DNA of 64,000 nucleotides from Anabaena sp. 4-3 (GTDB lineage Bacteria > Cyanobacteriota > Cyanobacteriia > Cyanobacteriales > Nostocaceae): positions 62,001-126,000 of the forward strand of contig NZ_LUHJ01000026.1 of NCBI RefSeq assembly GCF_001597745.1. Reading direction: 5' to 3'. The notes under the pieces were generated by a model, which had not been told where the DNA came from, did not search any database, and was given only the letters and a program-made list of their open reading frames with translations. The number at the start of each line of letters is the position of its first letter. Position 1 is the first letter of the stretch. Made by a program: the position numbers and the translations under genes. This document shows positions 1 through 9,850 of this stretch, in pieces.

Positions 1-1
1 A

Positions 2-349
2 GGAGGTAATGGTAACGATAAACTGCATGGTAGTTGGGGTGATGATATCTTGATTGGTGGTCGTGGTAATGATGTCTTAGTTGGTGGAGAGGGAAGTGAT
101 AAATTTGTTTTTCACCGTTTTGATAGCTTGCTTAAGGGTGAGTTAGATGTCATTGAAGATTTCCAGGTTGGTAAGGATCAGATTGTTTTCCAATACTGGG
201 GTAGTGTTAATCCTATGTCTCACGTTAACATCACTGATACTGAAAATGGAACTCTTTTCCAGTTTAATGTGGCATGGAATCAAGGAGCATTCCTAATTAA
301 AGATGTACATTCTAGCCAAATTACACCTGACTCCATAGCATTCGCATAA
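2..349 (+). CDS. RTX/hemolysin-type calcium-binding protein, C-terminal end (5' truncated)
   Basis: The reading frame is open from base 2, so the gene begins before the window; 115 residues are visible. The first third carries glycine/aspartate nonapeptide repeats of the GGxGxDxLx type (GGNGNDKLHG, GGRGNDVLVGG), which in this family bind calcium in a parallel beta roll. A terminal segment with the pattern 'DKFVF...DVIEDFQVGKDQIVF' follows, the usual cap after RTX repeats in secreted peptidases, lipases and adhesins. Such proteins normally leave the cell by type I secretion using an uncleaved C-terminal signal. The activity cannot be told because the N-terminal domain is missing. The family call is strong, the specific function unknown. 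Confidence 0.85.
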   Translation, partial: GGNGNDKLHGSWGDDILIGGRGNDVLVGGEGSDKFVFHRFDSLLKGELDVIEDFQVGKDQIVFQYWGSVNPMSHVNITDTENGTLFQFNVAWNQGAFLIKDVHSSQITPDSIAFA

Positions 350-402
350 GAAACGCTCACAAATTTACTTTTTGAACTCCCTACTCCCTCATCCCGACAA
401 AA

Positions 403-1371
403 TTACAAGCTTAAATCTTCTGGAACTCCCAACATAATATTAAGATTCTGGACTGCGGCACCTGATGCGCCTTTACCTAAGTTGTCGAGACGCGCCACTA
501 ATAAAGCTTCTTTGGTAGCATCGTTAGCAAAGACGAACACCTGTACAATATTGCTGTCGTTCATTGCCATTGCATCTAAAAATGTACCATCTCGCAGGAG
601 AGTAGCATCTTGAAATGGGGCTACTTGTACAAACTTTTCACCTTGATAATAGTCTGCGATCGCCTGATGAATCACTTCACCTGATGGCGGATTTTCCAGC
701 GTCCACAAAGGTAAAGGTATTTGTACTAACATCCCCTGTGCAAAATCTCCGACTGCGGGAACAAACAACGGTGGGGATGCTAACCCTGAATGCTGGTGCA
801 TTTCTTTAACGTGCTTATGCCCAAACTGCAAACCATAAATCCCATAGGGATAAAGAGAATTTGCTCCCGTTTGCTGTTCATGAAAGCTATCATACTTCTG
901 GATTAAATTCTTACCACCGCCAGAGTAGCCAGACACAGCATTAATCGTGATGGGAAAATTAACAGGAATCACACCCTTAACTATCAACGGACGAATACAA
1001 GCCAGAAATCCTGTAGGATAACAACCAGGATTACTGACAAACTGGGCATGAGCAATTTTTTCTCGTTGTTCAGGGTTTAATTCTGGAAAACCATAAACCC
1101 AATCTGTTGCTGTACGATGGGCTGTACTAGCATCCAAAATTTTCACTTGATTATGAATAACTAAGCTAACAGCTTCACGGGCTGCATCATCAGGTAAACA
1201 TAGAATCACAACATCGACAGCATTAATTAATTTGGCTCGTTCAGTCGTATCCTTACGCTTAGATGGCTCAATACTGACTAACTCAATGTCATCACGTTGA
1301 TTGAGACGTGAGTAAATCTGTAAGCCTGTAGTTCCCGATTCGCCGTCAATGAAAATTTTAGGTTTATTCAT
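403..1371 (-). CDS. argC: N-acetyl-gamma-glutamyl-phosphate reductase (short, type 2)
   Basis: Third step of arginine synthesis: NADPH-dependent reduction of N-acetylglutamyl phosphate to the semialdehyde, in the cytoplasm. The 322-residue product starts MNKPKIFIDG, with a dinucleotide-binding turn GESGTTG at residues 10-16 and the catalytic cysteine in SNPGCYPTG (Cys117). The length and the motifs fit the short ArgC2 form rather than the longer (about 350 residue) ArgC1 form. Its pathway partner argB lies about 27 kb away in this window, so arginine genes are dispersed as usual in cyanobacteria. It is read toward the RTX gene (convergent). Confidence 0.93.
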   Translation of the reverse strand: MNKPKIFIDGESGTTGLQIYSRLNQRDDIELVSIEPSKRKDTTERAKLINAVDVVILCLPDDAAREAVSLVIHNQVKILDASTAHRTATDWVYGFPELNPEQREKIAHAQFVSNPGCYPTGFLACIRPLIVKGVIPVNFPITINAVSGYSGGGKNLIQKYDSFHEQQTGANSLYPYGIYGLQFGHKHVKEMHQHSGLASPPLFVPAVGDFAQGMLVQIPLPLWTLENPPSGEVIHQAIADYYQGEKFVQVAPFQDATLLRDGTFLDAMAMNDSNIVQVFVFANDATKEALLVARLDNLGKGASGAAVQNLNIMLGVPEDLSL

Positions 1372-1436
1372 AATCTTATCTTTAAATTTTGAAACAATAA
1401 CTCTTGTACAGACGTAATTTATCGCGTCTTTACAGG

Positions 1437-2912
1437 TTAATTTTTGAATTTTACCTTGTGCAGTAGTTCATCTTTGATGCGGTTGAGAATTGAAGTTTCA
1501 TCCAGAGTGGACAAAATCCGATTAATCACAGCTTTAGGCCCGTCTGGCCCCCATGTTGCACCATTAGCTAAATAAACTTTAGTCACTTGTCCAATTCCAT
1601 AGGAAGATACACCAGCTACCCCCGCTTGGGTGAGAGCGACTGAAATATAGGGGGCGATCGCAAGTCCGGCTGTGGCTGATGCAGAGATACCAAGTAAAGT
1701 TTTTAACCCACTTAACCCCAAGTTAGCTAATAATTCACTGACACCGATACCGCCCATACTGATGGCGATTTTTTGTAGCAGTTGCACAGCACCAGCTTCA
1801 GTCATGGGGATATTATAGAGTTTAGATAAACCTAAGATTAAAGTAATATCAATCACTATACTACTCAGAATATCTACGACCGTAACCGGATTGAGAGCGA
1901 TCGCTACAGCTTTAGTCATCACCGCCTTCCAAATCAACTGATTAGCGTTCTGCTCCCGAATCATCAACTTACGCTGCACCAGTTGCTCATTCACATTATC
2001 AGCATACAGCATACTGTTCAACGCCACTAAAGCCTTGCCTTCACGCTGCAAAATCTCTAAAATCTTCAGCTTCAACTCTGCCACTTGAGCCGCACCCTGA
2101 CGCAACTGTAAACCCCTACTACCATCAGCACGATAGACAGCCGTCTTTACCAGTGGTGAGGCTGCGGACATAACTATTTCTAGCGGTGTGAGTAATTCCC
2201 GCACCCTTTCATCCCGGATTTTTTGGTAAATTGCCATCCGGTCAGTTTCAGGATATTGGTCTACTTTATTAAATACCAGGATAATCGGTTTACCAGCTTC
2301 CCGTAATTGAGATAAAGCTTCATGCTCCACCTTAGTCATATCACCCGCAATCACAAACAGAATCAAATCCGCCTGTTTTGCTATTTGTTCCGCTAATGCA
2401 GCGCGGGTTTCTCCATCGATTTCATCTAAACCTGGGGTGTCAATCAATTCCACCTGAGATTTACCAACAGCAGGTAAAGTCACCCTCAAAGCCCGTTCTG
2501 TTTCACCAATGGCTTCTTCGCTAATAGTCCAATTGACACTTTGAGCCGCACGGGTGACACCATGTAAAGGGCCAGTTTCAAACACTGATTGTCCCACCAA
2601 AGCATTTAACAGAGAAGACTTACCCCGTCCCACCATGCCAAAAGCCGCAATTTGAACCACCATACTGTCTAATTTTGCCAGCATAGTTTCCAAATCAGCG
2701 ATTTCTGACTCTAAACCCGCTTTTTCTTGGGAACTCAGGTCAAGATTTTCCACCAAGTTACGTAATGCGGTTTGAGCTTGTTTATAGTTGAGTTCCGCTT
2801 GAATATCTTCAAAGCTAAAAATAGCATGATCTAGTTCTTCCTCCCAGTTGGGTGAGTTGCTGTGATGCGGTTCAGGCAATATGGAAGTCACCTCGCTGCG
2901 CTCCAAATTCAA
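1437..2912 (-). CDS. Dynamin-like/Era-like GTPase with DUF697 membrane domain
   Basis: A 491-residue protein. Residues 1-90 are charged and probably helical. The GTPase core has G1 GMVGRGKS (92-99), G3 DTPG (158-161) and G4 NKVD (215-218). The C-terminal part, from about residue 320, is hydrophobic and glycine-rich and resembles the DUF697 (YcjF/TIGR00231-associated) domain. Proteins of this type are widespread in cyanobacteria and are presumed to act at membranes; no reaction beyond GTP hydrolysis can be inferred. It lies 65 bases upstream of argC on the same strand, so the two may be cotranscribed. Confidence 0.8.
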   Translation of the reverse strand: MNLERSEVTSILPEPHHSNSPNWEEELDHAIFSFEDIQAELNYKQAQTALRNLVENLDLSSQEKAGLESEIADLETMLAKLDSMVVQIAAFGMVGRGKSSLLNALVGQSVFETGPLHGVTRAAQSVNWTISEEAIGETERALRVTLPAVGKSQVELIDTPGLDEIDGETRAALAEQIAKQADLILFVIAGDMTKVEHEALSQLREAGKPIILVFNKVDQYPETDRMAIYQKIRDERVRELLTPLEIVMSAASPLVKTAVYRADGSRGLQLRQGAAQVAELKLKILEILQREGKALVALNSMLYADNVNEQLVQRKLMIREQNANQLIWKAVMTKAVAIALNPVTVVDILSSIVIDITLILGLSKLYNIPMTEAGAVQLLQKIAISMGGIGVSELLANLGLSGLKTLLGISASATAGLAIAPYISVALTQAGVAGVSSYGIGQVTKVYLANGATWGPDGPKAVINRILSTLDETSILNRIKDELLHKVKFKN

Positions 2913-3242
2913 AATTTAAAATAGCCTACGGCATCGCGTAGCGTCCCGTAGGGAAGGCTTACGCCTACAAAAGTCAAAATTAACAATCCCTCTTGATCCT
3001 AGTTGGTTGTGGGTCAATTCGTCATCGCCCAAAAATTCATCCCACACTGCCCTCCGGGTCAGATGTGGGGCTTCTTTTTGATTTAGCTAAGAAAGCAGCT
3101 AAACAGACGAGAATATTACTATCAGTGATTTCCCCAGTCCCTTCCATTCCCCATTCCCCATTCCTAATTGCATCGGTTGATCCGAAAAAGTAGTACAGTG
3201 AAAATTGCATCTAGTAGCGTTAGGAACTTGACTAAATCACCT
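2913..3242. other. Intergenic region between divergent GTPase gene and tpiA
   Basis: These 330 bases must hold the promoters of both divergent genes. The left part is occupied by the 47-base repeat. Short open frames here (for example 2993-3193) have no recognisable protein and run into the tpiA upstream region. I see no further RNA or operator. Confidence 0.5.
2922..2968. repeat. 47-bp dispersed repeat, copy A
   Basis: This 47-base segment, read on the minus strand, begins GTAGGCGTAAGCCTTCCC and ends with GGCTA. It recurs almost unchanged at 14318-14364 in the opposite orientation. Shorter pieces of the same 'taggcgtaagcc' sequence occur at about 50212 and 52520. It is GC-rich and partly self-complementary. 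Confidence 0.75.
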
Positions 3243-3968
3243 GTGCGAAAAATCGTTATTGCCGGTAACTGGAAAATGTTCAAAACCCAGGCAGAATCTC
3301 TAGAGTTTTTAAAAGGGTTTCTGCCTGCATTACAGGAAACCCCTGAAGAACGGGAAGTCCTGCTGTGCGTTCCTTTCACTGATCTGAGCGTTTTGTCCCA
3401 GAATTTACACGGTAGCCGTGTACAACTAGGAGCGCAAAATGTCCATTGGGAGGAAAGTGGCGCGTACACTGGTGAAATTTCCGGCCCCATGTTAGTAGAA
3501 ATTGGTGTACGTTATGTAATTGTCGGTCATAGCGAACGACGGCAATACTTCGGCGAAACCGACGAAACAGTGAATCTACGCCTGAAAGCTGCCCAAAAGT
3601 GTGGTTTAACTCCGATTTTGTGTGTAGGTGAAACTAAACAGCAAAGAGACGCTGGGGAAACTGAATCACTAATTACTAGCCAACTACATCACGGCTTGGT
3701 AGGCGTTGATCAAGATAATTTGGTGATTGCTTATGAACCAATTTGGGCAATTGGGACTGGTGACACTTGTGAAGCGACGGAAGCCAATCGAGTTATAGGC
3801 TTGATTCGCAGTCAGTTAAAAAATGTTGATGTGCCAATTCAGTATGGTGGTTCAGTAAAGCCAAATAACATTGATGAGATTATGGCGCAACCAGAAATTG
3901 ATGGTGCGCTTGTGGGTGGAGCAAGTCTAGAACCTGCTAGTTTTGCTCGCATTGTCAATTATCAGTAA
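3243..3968 (+). CDS. tpiA: Triosephosphate isomerase
   Basis: Interconverts dihydroxyacetone phosphate and glyceraldehyde 3-phosphate in glycolysis and the Calvin cycle. From the GTG at 3243 the product has 241 residues, the family's normal size, and begins [13 protein letters not shown]. The substrate-binding Asn/Lys (AGNWKMF, Lys11), catalytic His96 (GHSERR) and catalytic Glu165 ([11 protein letters not shown]) are all visible, as is the phosphate-gripping GGSVKP loop. The frame is open back to 3168, but that would add 25 residues absent from the family, so the internal GTG is preferred; a GTG at 3198 is an alternative. folP follows on the same strand. Confidence 0.93.
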   Translation: MRKIVIAGNWKMFKTQAESLEFLKGFLPALQETPEEREVLLCVPFTDLSVLSQNLHGSRVQLGAQNVHWEESGAYTGEISGPMLVEIGVRYVIVGHSERRQYFGETDETVNLRLKAAQKCGLTPILCVGETKQQRDAGETESLITSQLHHGLVGVDQDNLVIAYEPIWAIGTGDTCEATEANRVIGLIRSQLKNVDVPIQYGGSVKPNNIDEIMAQPEIDGALVGGASLEPASFARIVNYQ

Positions 3969-4031
3969 AGAGTCATCAGTCCTTAGCTTGAGTTTTGAGA
4001 AGGAATGACTGTTGACTATTACCTTTTGTAC

Positions 4032-4051
4032 AGACGCGATCAATCGCGTCT
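4032..4051. repeat. Palindromic repeat (agacgcgat type)
   Basis: Perfect 9-bp inverted repeat, AGACGCGAT and ATCGCGTCT around 'ca', between tpiA and folP. Close relatives with the same 'agacgcgat...cgtct' arms lie at 26727-26746 and, degenerate, near 1410-1432. It could act as a transcript hairpin but has no U-run. Confidence 0.6.
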
Positions 4052-4069
4052 CTACTATTGTTTAACTAT

Positions 4070-4918
4070 ATGGGTAGTAAACTAATTATACGCGATCGCT
4101 GTTTCGAGTGGGGACAGTGTACTTATATCATGGGTGTGTTGAATGTCACGCCTGACAGTTTTAGTGATGGTGGTGAATTTAATAGTCTGTCTGCGGCTCT
4201 CTCCCAGGCGCAAGCTTTGGTAGCGGCTGGTGCTGATATCATCGATGTCGGTGGTCAATCAACTAGACCAGGAGCAGAACAAATCAGCTTAGAGACAGAA
4301 TTAAATCGGGTAGTGCCAATCATCCAGGCATTACGACCGGAAATTTCTGTACCCATATCCGTAGATACCACTAGGGCTACTGTTGCAAAAGCATCTATAG
4401 AAGCAGGTGCAGATATAATTAATGATATTTCTGGTGGGACATTTGACCCGGAAATGTTGCCGACAGTGGCGAGTTTAGATGTACCAATTGTGTTGATGCA
4501 CATCCGAGGTACACCCCAGACAATGCAACAAATGACTGACTATGAGGATGTAGTTGGAGAAATTGCCAGTTTTTTAAGGCAACAGATAGCAATAGCCACG
4601 AATTTGGGTATAAATGCCGAAAAAATCATCATTGACCCTGGTATTGGTTTTGCTAAGAACTATGAGCAGAATTTAGAAATACTGCGCCGCTTGCGTTCCT
4701 TGCGATCGCTCAATTGTCCTATCTTAGTAGGAGTATCCCGCAAAAGTTTCATCGGTCGCATTTTAAATCAACCAGAGCCAAAAGCCAGAGTCTGGGGAAC
4801 GGCGGCGGCGTGTTGTGCGGCGATTGTGAATGGAGCGGATATCCTCCGAGTTCACGACGTTAAAGAAATGTCTGATGTATCTCTAGTTACAGATGCACTA
4901 TTTCGCGCCTCCCAATAG
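4070..4918 (+). CDS. folP: Dihydropteroate synthase
   Basis: Condenses 6-hydroxymethyl-dihydropterin pyrophosphate with p-aminobenzoate in folate synthesis. The TIM-barrel signatures are clear: IMGVLNVTPDSFSDGG near the N terminus, the pterin-binding segment DIIDVGGQSTRPGA, SVDTTRA, and the late DPGIGFAKN. The ATG at 4070 gives 282 residues beginning MGSKLIIRDR, normal for the family; the frame is open a little further upstream to a TTG at 4058. It sits about 100 bases after tpiA, separated by a palindromic repeat. Confidence 0.93.
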   Translation: MGSKLIIRDRCFEWGQCTYIMGVLNVTPDSFSDGGEFNSLSAALSQAQALVAAGADIIDVGGQSTRPGAEQISLETELNRVVPIIQALRPEISVPISVDTTRATVAKASIEAGADIINDISGGTFDPEMLPTVASLDVPIVLMHIRGTPQTMQQMTDYEDVVGEIASFLRQQIAIATNLGINAEKIIIDPGIGFAKNYEQNLEILRRLRSLRSLNCPILVGVSRKSFIGRILNQPEPKARVWGTAAACCAAIVNGADILRVHDVKEMSDVSLVTDALFRASQ

Positions 4919-4954
4919 GTGATTTTGTCTACCAACCACTCCCTACTCCCTATT

Positions 4955-5791
4955 TCAACTATGCTCAGGATTTCTACTATTACCTTCAGTATTAGCTGAT
5001 TCAGCAATCATTTCTTTCATCAATTCACCTGTTTTGCCAGGATCAACAAATACAACTTTGGCATTTGTGCTTTCTCCCAACTTATAGCTAGCATTGATAT
5101 AATCTTGAGCTACCAAATAACGCAAAATTTCCTTACTTTCGGGATTACTCCGTAAACCTTCCGCAATTATCTGCATTGAAGTCATAGTACCTTCTGCCTT
5201 CTTAATAGCAGCTTGTCTTTCGGCTTCAGCTTCCGTAATCAAAGCCCGTTTTTTAATTTCCGCCGCTCGCTCTTCCTCCATTGACTTGCGTACACTCTCC
5301 GGTGGTGTAATTCTTTGAATATCCAACCGAGTAATATCAACACCCCAATCTGCTGTGATATGATTCAACTGGTCTAAAATTGCTTTGTCCATCTCGGCTC
5401 TAGAAACATTGGTTTCTTCTACCGTATTTTGGGCGATAACTTCCCGGAGTGTGGTTGTAGCCAGTTGATTCAACGAACCTTGCAAGTCTTCAATAGCATA
5501 AAAGCTTTTCTCAATATCTTTAATCCGCCAAAACAGCACCGCATCGACTTCTAGGTAAATGTTATCTTTAGTGATTACATTCTGCGGCTTGATGTCTATG
5601 TACTGTTCGCGTGTGGTGTCTTCCATCACCACCTGATCAACCAAAGGCACTATAAAGTTTAAGCCTGGCTTGAGTGTGCGGTGTCTTCTTCCCAAACGTT
5701 CAACTAGGGCTGCATTTCCTTCATTGATAATTTTTGTAGATGCGAAACCATAACCCATGAGTGCTAAAACTATAGCAATAATTGGCTCCAT
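4955..5791 (-). CDS. SPFH/Band 7 (stomatin/paraslipin-like) membrane protein
   Basis: A 278-residue protein with one N-terminal membrane segment (residues 1-18) and a Band 7 domain: GLNFIVPLVDQV, 'QNVITKDNIYLEVDAVLFWRI', and a long charged helix rich in Glu, Ala and Lys (EEERAAEIKKRALITEAEAE). Members form oligomeric rings on membranes, often controlling proteases such as FtsH. No NfeD-type partner or protease gene is adjacent, so its target is unknown. The family assignment is firm, the role inferred. Confidence 0.88.
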   Translation of the reverse strand: MEPIIAIVLALMGYGFASTKIINEGNAALVERLGRRHRTLKPGLNFIVPLVDQVVMEDTTREQYIDIKPQNVITKDNIYLEVDAVLFWRIKDIEKSFYAIEDLQGSLNQLATTTLREVIAQNTVEETNVSRAEMDKAILDQLNHITADWGVDITRLDIQRITPPESVRKSMEEERAAEIKKRALITEAEAERQAAIKKAEGTMTSMQIIAEGLRSNPESKEILRYLVAQDYINASYKLGESTNAKVVFVDPGKTGELMKEMIAESANTEGNSRNPEHS

Positions 5792-5997
5792 ATATACTCC
5801 TAATTAGCTGTTAAGGAGATTTTAGTTGATCGGACATCCTACTACCATTTTTTAGTTGAAATTTCATGTTTTCAGGATAGCTATGGCATAGTAGAGCCTT
5901 AATTATTCGCCCTGTCAACCAGTAAAAACCACTATTCAATAAAAATTGGGGACTACAAGCATTAACTTGTATCCCCAATCACACAGTACATATAAAG

Positions 5998-7521
5998 TTA
6001 AAATCCGAACAATCTCAAAAGATTAACGATAATACCTAGAGGCCCAGCTACAATGTTGAGACTATCACCAGTTCTGGCAAGAGTAGAACGGTTAACTATG
6101 ATCACATCATTATTGCGGAGAATAGGATTAGTTTGCTCGTTAATTCCTTGGCTCAAGTTAACTTTTACTTCCCGCTTAGTAACTGAACCGTTAGGGTTCA
6201 AACGCACCAATTCTACAGTTCCGGTACGCGCTCTAGCATCATTAAATCCACCAGCAGCGAGTAGGGCTTGGTTTAAAGAACTATTGGGTTGTAGTTCTAC
6301 CGCACCAGGTCGTTTAACTTCACCCACTACACCAACTTGAATACTGGCAGGTGATAGAGTGGTAGTAGCTAATTGAGTAGCTTCTGCTGGGCTAATCTCT
6401 GTAGCTGTGGGGATAATAATCGTATCTCCATCTTGCACAATCACATCTTGATTGACATCACCACTTTGTAAAAGTTCCCAAAGATTGATATCGATAGTTT
6501 GTTCTGAACCTGTTCTTGTGGGTCGGCGTAGTTTAATATTCCGAATATCTGCTTGGGATGTGATCCCACCAGCTAATTGTAAGGCTCGTGACACATTGGG
6601 TAAACCACCACCTCCAGCCTCTGTGCCACCTGCTGCGGCGACAACATACGCGCCTGGGCGATTAACTTCACCAATTACGGCTACTGTGCGGGGTGCAGTT
6701 GGGCTAGCAGCAAAGTTAGCCGCAAATAAATTACGTGCTTCTGCAACGTTAAAGGTGGTTGCAGTTGGTACAACAACTACATCTCCATCCCGTAAGGTAA
6801 TATCTTGGGCTGTATTACCTGTTTGAATTAAGTCCTTGAGATTGAGAGTAACAATTTGCTCACCACCTGCTGTTTTGCGCTTGAGCTGTACTTGGGTGAC
6901 ATCTGCCGCCAAGGTAACACCTTGAGCTATGGTCAGTGCAGCTAATACAGTGGGATATTGTACCCCTGGATTATTACCTGCGCCTCCTTGCAGGCTCAAA
7001 GTATAAGCTCCTGGGCGTGTTACCTCTCCAGCAACTAAGATATTAATCGGACGTGGGGATAAAAGATTGATCGAAATTTGGGGACGTTTGAGAAATCGGC
7101 GGTATTTTTCCGTAATGATATCAGCTGCCTGTTCTGTTGTTAAACCCTGAACATTAACACTGCCAATTAAAGGGAGGTTAATCGCTCCGCCTGGAGGAAT
7201 TTGGTATTCACCTGTATATTCTGGTACTTCAAATACATTTACACGGATAAGATCGCCGCCTCCCAATAAGTAATTCGTATCTGGTTGTTGTGTTTGTCGA
7301 GATACTGGTTGACTACTCGGAGGTATTGTTTGTGTATTTGGGAAGACTTGCGCTTGACTGGGAGTTACAGTTTGTGAATTGGGAAATGTTGCTGGTTGAT
7401 TTGGCGAAGTTGGTCGTCCCTGAGCTATGCTGGCAGATGGCACAATGAGATGAACAGCCGTTAATAAAGCCGCACCCACAGCTGGCTGGGTTGGAAATTT
7501 CAGCGAACCTGTGTTAAGCAT
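5998..7521 (-). CDS. Polysaccharide export protein with SLBB repeats (Wza-like)
   Basis: A 507-residue exported protein: hydrophobic, alanine-rich signal segment at residues 15-34, a Pro/Gln-rich linker, then a Poly_export domain (starting about 'LLGGGDLIRVNVFEVPEY') followed by three SLBB-type repeats, each marked by 'GEVxRPGAY/AVEL' and 'L..GDVVVVP / GDTIIIP / NDVIIV'. Family members form periplasmic or outer-membrane channels for exopolysaccharide. No glycosyltransferase or Wzc-like kinase is adjacent, so it stands alone here. A 376-base leader precedes it. Confidence 0.88.
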   Translation of the reverse strand: MLNTGSLKFPTQPAVGAALLTAVHLIVPSASIAQGRPTSPNQPATFPNSQTVTPSQAQVFPNTQTIPPSSQPVSRQTQQPDTNYLLGGGDLIRVNVFEVPEYTGEYQIPPGGAINLPLIGSVNVQGLTTEQAADIITEKYRRFLKRPQISINLLSPRPINILVAGEVTRPGAYTLSLQGGAGNNPGVQYPTVLAALTIAQGVTLAADVTQVQLKRKTAGGEQIVTLNLKDLIQTGNTAQDITLRDGDVVVVPTATTFNVAEARNLFAANFAASPTAPRTVAVIGEVNRPGAYVVAAAGGTEAGGGGLPNVSRALQLAGGITSQADIRNIKLRRPTRTGSEQTIDINLWELLQSGDVNQDVIVQDGDTIIIPTATEISPAEATQLATTTLSPASIQVGVVGEVKRPGAVELQPNSSLNQALLAAGGFNDARARTGTVELVRLNPNGSVTKREVKVNLSQGINEQTNPILRNNDVIIVNRSTLARTGDSLNIVAGPLGIIVNLLRLFGF

Positions 7522-7898
7522 ATTTACCTTAAACTCTGAGACTATGATCGGTAAAGTATTGTCTAAACCTTTTAATCTTGACTATACTTAAGTATTTAAG
7601 TTGCCCGACCATCTAATTTTCCTTGAAAACCAATCTTTTTCGGAAGAATATTTTTTGTGGTTTTTAAATTTTTAGTAAATTTAGCTTAAAGTTTTACAGG
7701 ATTAACTATAAAATAACTATTCACCTCACTGGAAAATTAAATATTTTGCTATGGGTTTTGTATTCTGAAAAAAAGTAGCAAAAAAAACTAATCTCTGCCT
7801 AATCGCTAGGTGATGACGCATGATTATTAATTAATGGTAATTGTGTAAATCCATACAAAATTCTCAAGTTAATATTTGGATTTTATACATACCGAAAC
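7522..7898. other. Intergenic, AT-rich leader of the polysaccharide export gene
   Basis: The 377 bases between two minus-strand genes are strongly AT-rich and contain no open frame of note. They presumably carry the promoter of the export gene and the end of the ABC ATPase transcript. No site was recognised. Confidence 0.4.
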
Positions 7899-8873
7899 TT
7901 AGTGAAGTTGTTTTTGTAGCTGTTGAATGAAAAATTCTTCTAGGGATGGACGAGATAACTGCATAGAAATAATTTTCCCGCCCATCAAGCGGAGACTGGA
8001 GAGAAAATCGTAGTAATCTTCTGGCAGTATACCGTGCCAAGATCCATCAGGCTCAAATACTAGATTAGATAGCCATTTGTTGAGAATAGCAGCATCACCA
8101 CCTTCACCTTTAACGTGATATGTTTGATTGCCACCCAATAGTTCGTCAAGAGAACCCATACAAATTAATTCACCGTGAGCCAGAATGGCAATGCGATCGC
8201 AAATCTGTTCTACTTCACTGAGTATGTGACTGTTAAAAAAAATTGTTTTTCCCGCCGCTTTCAAAGATAAGATAATTTCCCGCATCCGGTAGCGTCCTAA
8301 AGGATCTAATCCAGACATCGGCTCATCCAAAAATATCAATTCTGGATCATTAATTAATGCTTGTGCCATTCCCACACGTTGTAACATTCCTTTGGAGTAG
8401 CGGCGCATTTGTTTTTTTTGGGCATCCCGTACCGATAAACCCACTAAATCCAGTAGTTCAGGAATGCGTTGACGTTGCACACTGGCAGGAATTTGGAATA
8501 ACCCAGCAGCTAATTGTAAAAATTCCCAACCAGTAAGATACTCATACAAGTAAGGGTTTTCACTTAAGTAGCCAATGCGTTGCTTAACGGTGCGATCGCC
8601 TAAAGGTTTACCTAACAATAAGCCTCTGCCAGTCGTAGGGCGGATAATCCCTAGCAACAGTTTTAACAGAGTTGTTTTACCAGCACCATTAGGCCCCAGT
8701 AACCCAAAAGTTTCACCCTGATAAACCGTTAAAGAACAGCCCTTAAGGGAGACAACTTTTTGATTCATCCAAAAGCCAGTACGATAGACTTTTCGCAACT
8801 CGGAAGTAATGACTACTGCGGGTGTGTCTGGAGGAGTCTGGTGAGAATCAGGGTTGTCTGCTAAAGACTTCAT
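7899..8873 (-). CDS. ABC transporter ATP-binding protein (ABC-2 type exporter family)
   Basis: A 324-residue ATPase: Walker A GPNGAGKT at residues 60-67, signature YSKGMLQR, Walker B 'LIFLDEP' followed by the D-loop GLDP, and the switch histidine in 'NSHILSE'. A C-terminal extension of about 80 residues follows, as in CcmA/NatA-like ATPases that pair with ABC-2 permeases. No permease gene is adjacent, so the substrate is not known. Confidence 0.88.
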   Translation of the reverse strand: MKSLADNPDSHQTPPDTPAVVITSELRKVYRTGFWMNQKVVSLKGCSLTVYQGETFGLLGPNGAGKTTLLKLLLGIIRPTTGRGLLLGKPLGDRTVKQRIGYLSENPYLYEYLTGWEFLQLAAGLFQIPASVQRQRIPELLDLVGLSVRDAQKKQMRRYSKGMLQRVGMAQALINDPELIFLDEPMSGLDPLGRYRMREIILSLKAAGKTIFFNSHILSEVEQICDRIAILAHGELICMGSLDELLGGNQTYHVKGEGGDAAILNKWLSNLVFEPDGSWHGILPEDYYDFLSSLRLMGGKIISMQLSRPSLEEFFIQQLQKQLH

Positions 8874-8988
8874 CTCGGTTCAAGTAACAGATACTAATGG
8901 ATAGAGTGACAGTTTAACTCAGTATTGGTTATAAGTTACCCCATAGGATAACTGCGATCGCCACCAATTTGTTAATTGTTGCAAAACT

Positions 8989-9070
8989 GGGGACTGGGGA
9001 CAAATCAATTCAAAATTCAAAATTCAAAATTCAAAATTCAAAATTCAAGAATTCTGGGGAAAAAATCTCC
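8989..9070. repeat. Composite dispersed repeat, copy 1 (with aaattca heptads)
   Basis: Starts 'ggggactggggacaaatc', continues with about five tandem heptamers of the type 'aaattca' and ends 'gaattctggggaaaaaatctcc'. The same ordered composite occurs at 28334-28407 and 56581-56655 with different heptamer numbers. Confidence 0.75.
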
Positions 9071-9170
9071 TCTGCTTCCTCATCCCCCTCATCCCCCTCA
9101 TCCCCCTCATCCCCCTCATCTCCCCCTACACCCCTACACCCCCACACACCTACACCCCTACACCCCTACC
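9071..9170. repeat. Tandem 9-mer and C-rich short repeats
   Basis: About five copies of 'ccccctcat' followed by 'cacccctacac' type repeats directly downstream of hisB. Open frames across it (8969-9299) are low-complexity artefacts. Confidence 0.7.
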
Positions 9171-9800
9171 TCACAGCACTCCCTTAGAACTGGGAATAGT
9201 GCCAGCACGACGGGAATCTACTTCTACAGCCATGCGTACAGCCCTAGCGAATGCTTTAAACGTCGCCTCAATAATGTGATGGGAATTAATCCCGTCTAAT
9301 TGGCGAATGTGCAGCGTCATTTGGCTATGGTTCACCAACGCCACAAAAAACTCCCGCACCAATTGGGTGTCATAAGTTCCTACACGCTGGGTAGGAATTT
9401 CTAAACCATAGCTGAGGTGAGGACGACCAGAAAAGTCTAATGCTACTTGTACTAAAGCTTCATCTAAAGGTGCTAAAAAATTGCCAAAACGGACAATCCC
9501 TTTTCTATCACCTAATGCTTTATGTAAAGCTTGCCCAAGGGTAATACCCACATCTTCATTTGTGTGGTGATCATCAATTTCCCAGTCGCCTGTAGCTTTG
9601 ACATCCAAATCAATTAAGCCGTGGGAAGCAATTTGATGCAACATGTGATCCAAAAACGGAATACCCGTGGCTGCTTTACAGATGCCACTGCCATCTAGGT
9701 TGATAGTAACTTGCACATCAGTTTCACCAGTGGAGCGATGCACCGAGGCAATACGAGGGGCTGAAGATAAATTAATTTGGGGATAATCGCTGATTTGCAT
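9171..9800 (-). CDS. hisB: Imidazoleglycerol-phosphate dehydratase
   Basis: Catalyses dehydration of imidazole glycerol phosphate in histidine synthesis. The 209-residue product has the duplicated Mn-binding motifs of the family: [10 protein letters not shown] and [10 protein letters not shown] in the first half, and [20 protein letters not shown] in the second. It is a monofunctional enzyme of normal length with no phosphatase domain. It follows fabI on the same strand, separated by 150 bases including tandem repeats. Confidence 0.94.
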   Translation of the reverse strand: MQISDYPQINLSSAPRIASVHRSTGETDVQVTINLDGSGICKAATGIPFLDHMLHQIASHGLIDLDVKATGDWEIDDHHTNEDVGITLGQALHKALGDRKGIVRFGNFLAPLDEALVQVALDFSGRPHLSYGLEIPTQRVGTYDTQLVREFFVALVNHSQMTLHIRQLDGINSHHIIEATFKAFARAVRMAVEVDSRRAGTIPSSKGVL

Positions 9801-9806
9801 AATACT

Positions 9807-9850
9807 GGGGATTGGGGATTGGGGATTGGGGATTGGGGATTGGGGATTGG
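9807..9850. repeat. Tandem heptamer repeat (ggggatt)
   Basis: About six copies of 'ggggatt' immediately upstream of hisB, a short tandemly repeated repetitive sequence of the kind described in heterocystous cyanobacteria. A related run with alternating 'ggggact/ggggatt' is at 48532-48566. Confidence 0.8.

Noticed and set aside
2993-3193. Open frame upstream of tpiA
   Set aside because: No homology or good start; it lies in the divergent promoter region.
8969-9299. Overlapping open frames of low complexity
   Set aside because: They translate tandem repeats (FKIQNSKF, SSPSSP) and run antisense into hisB.
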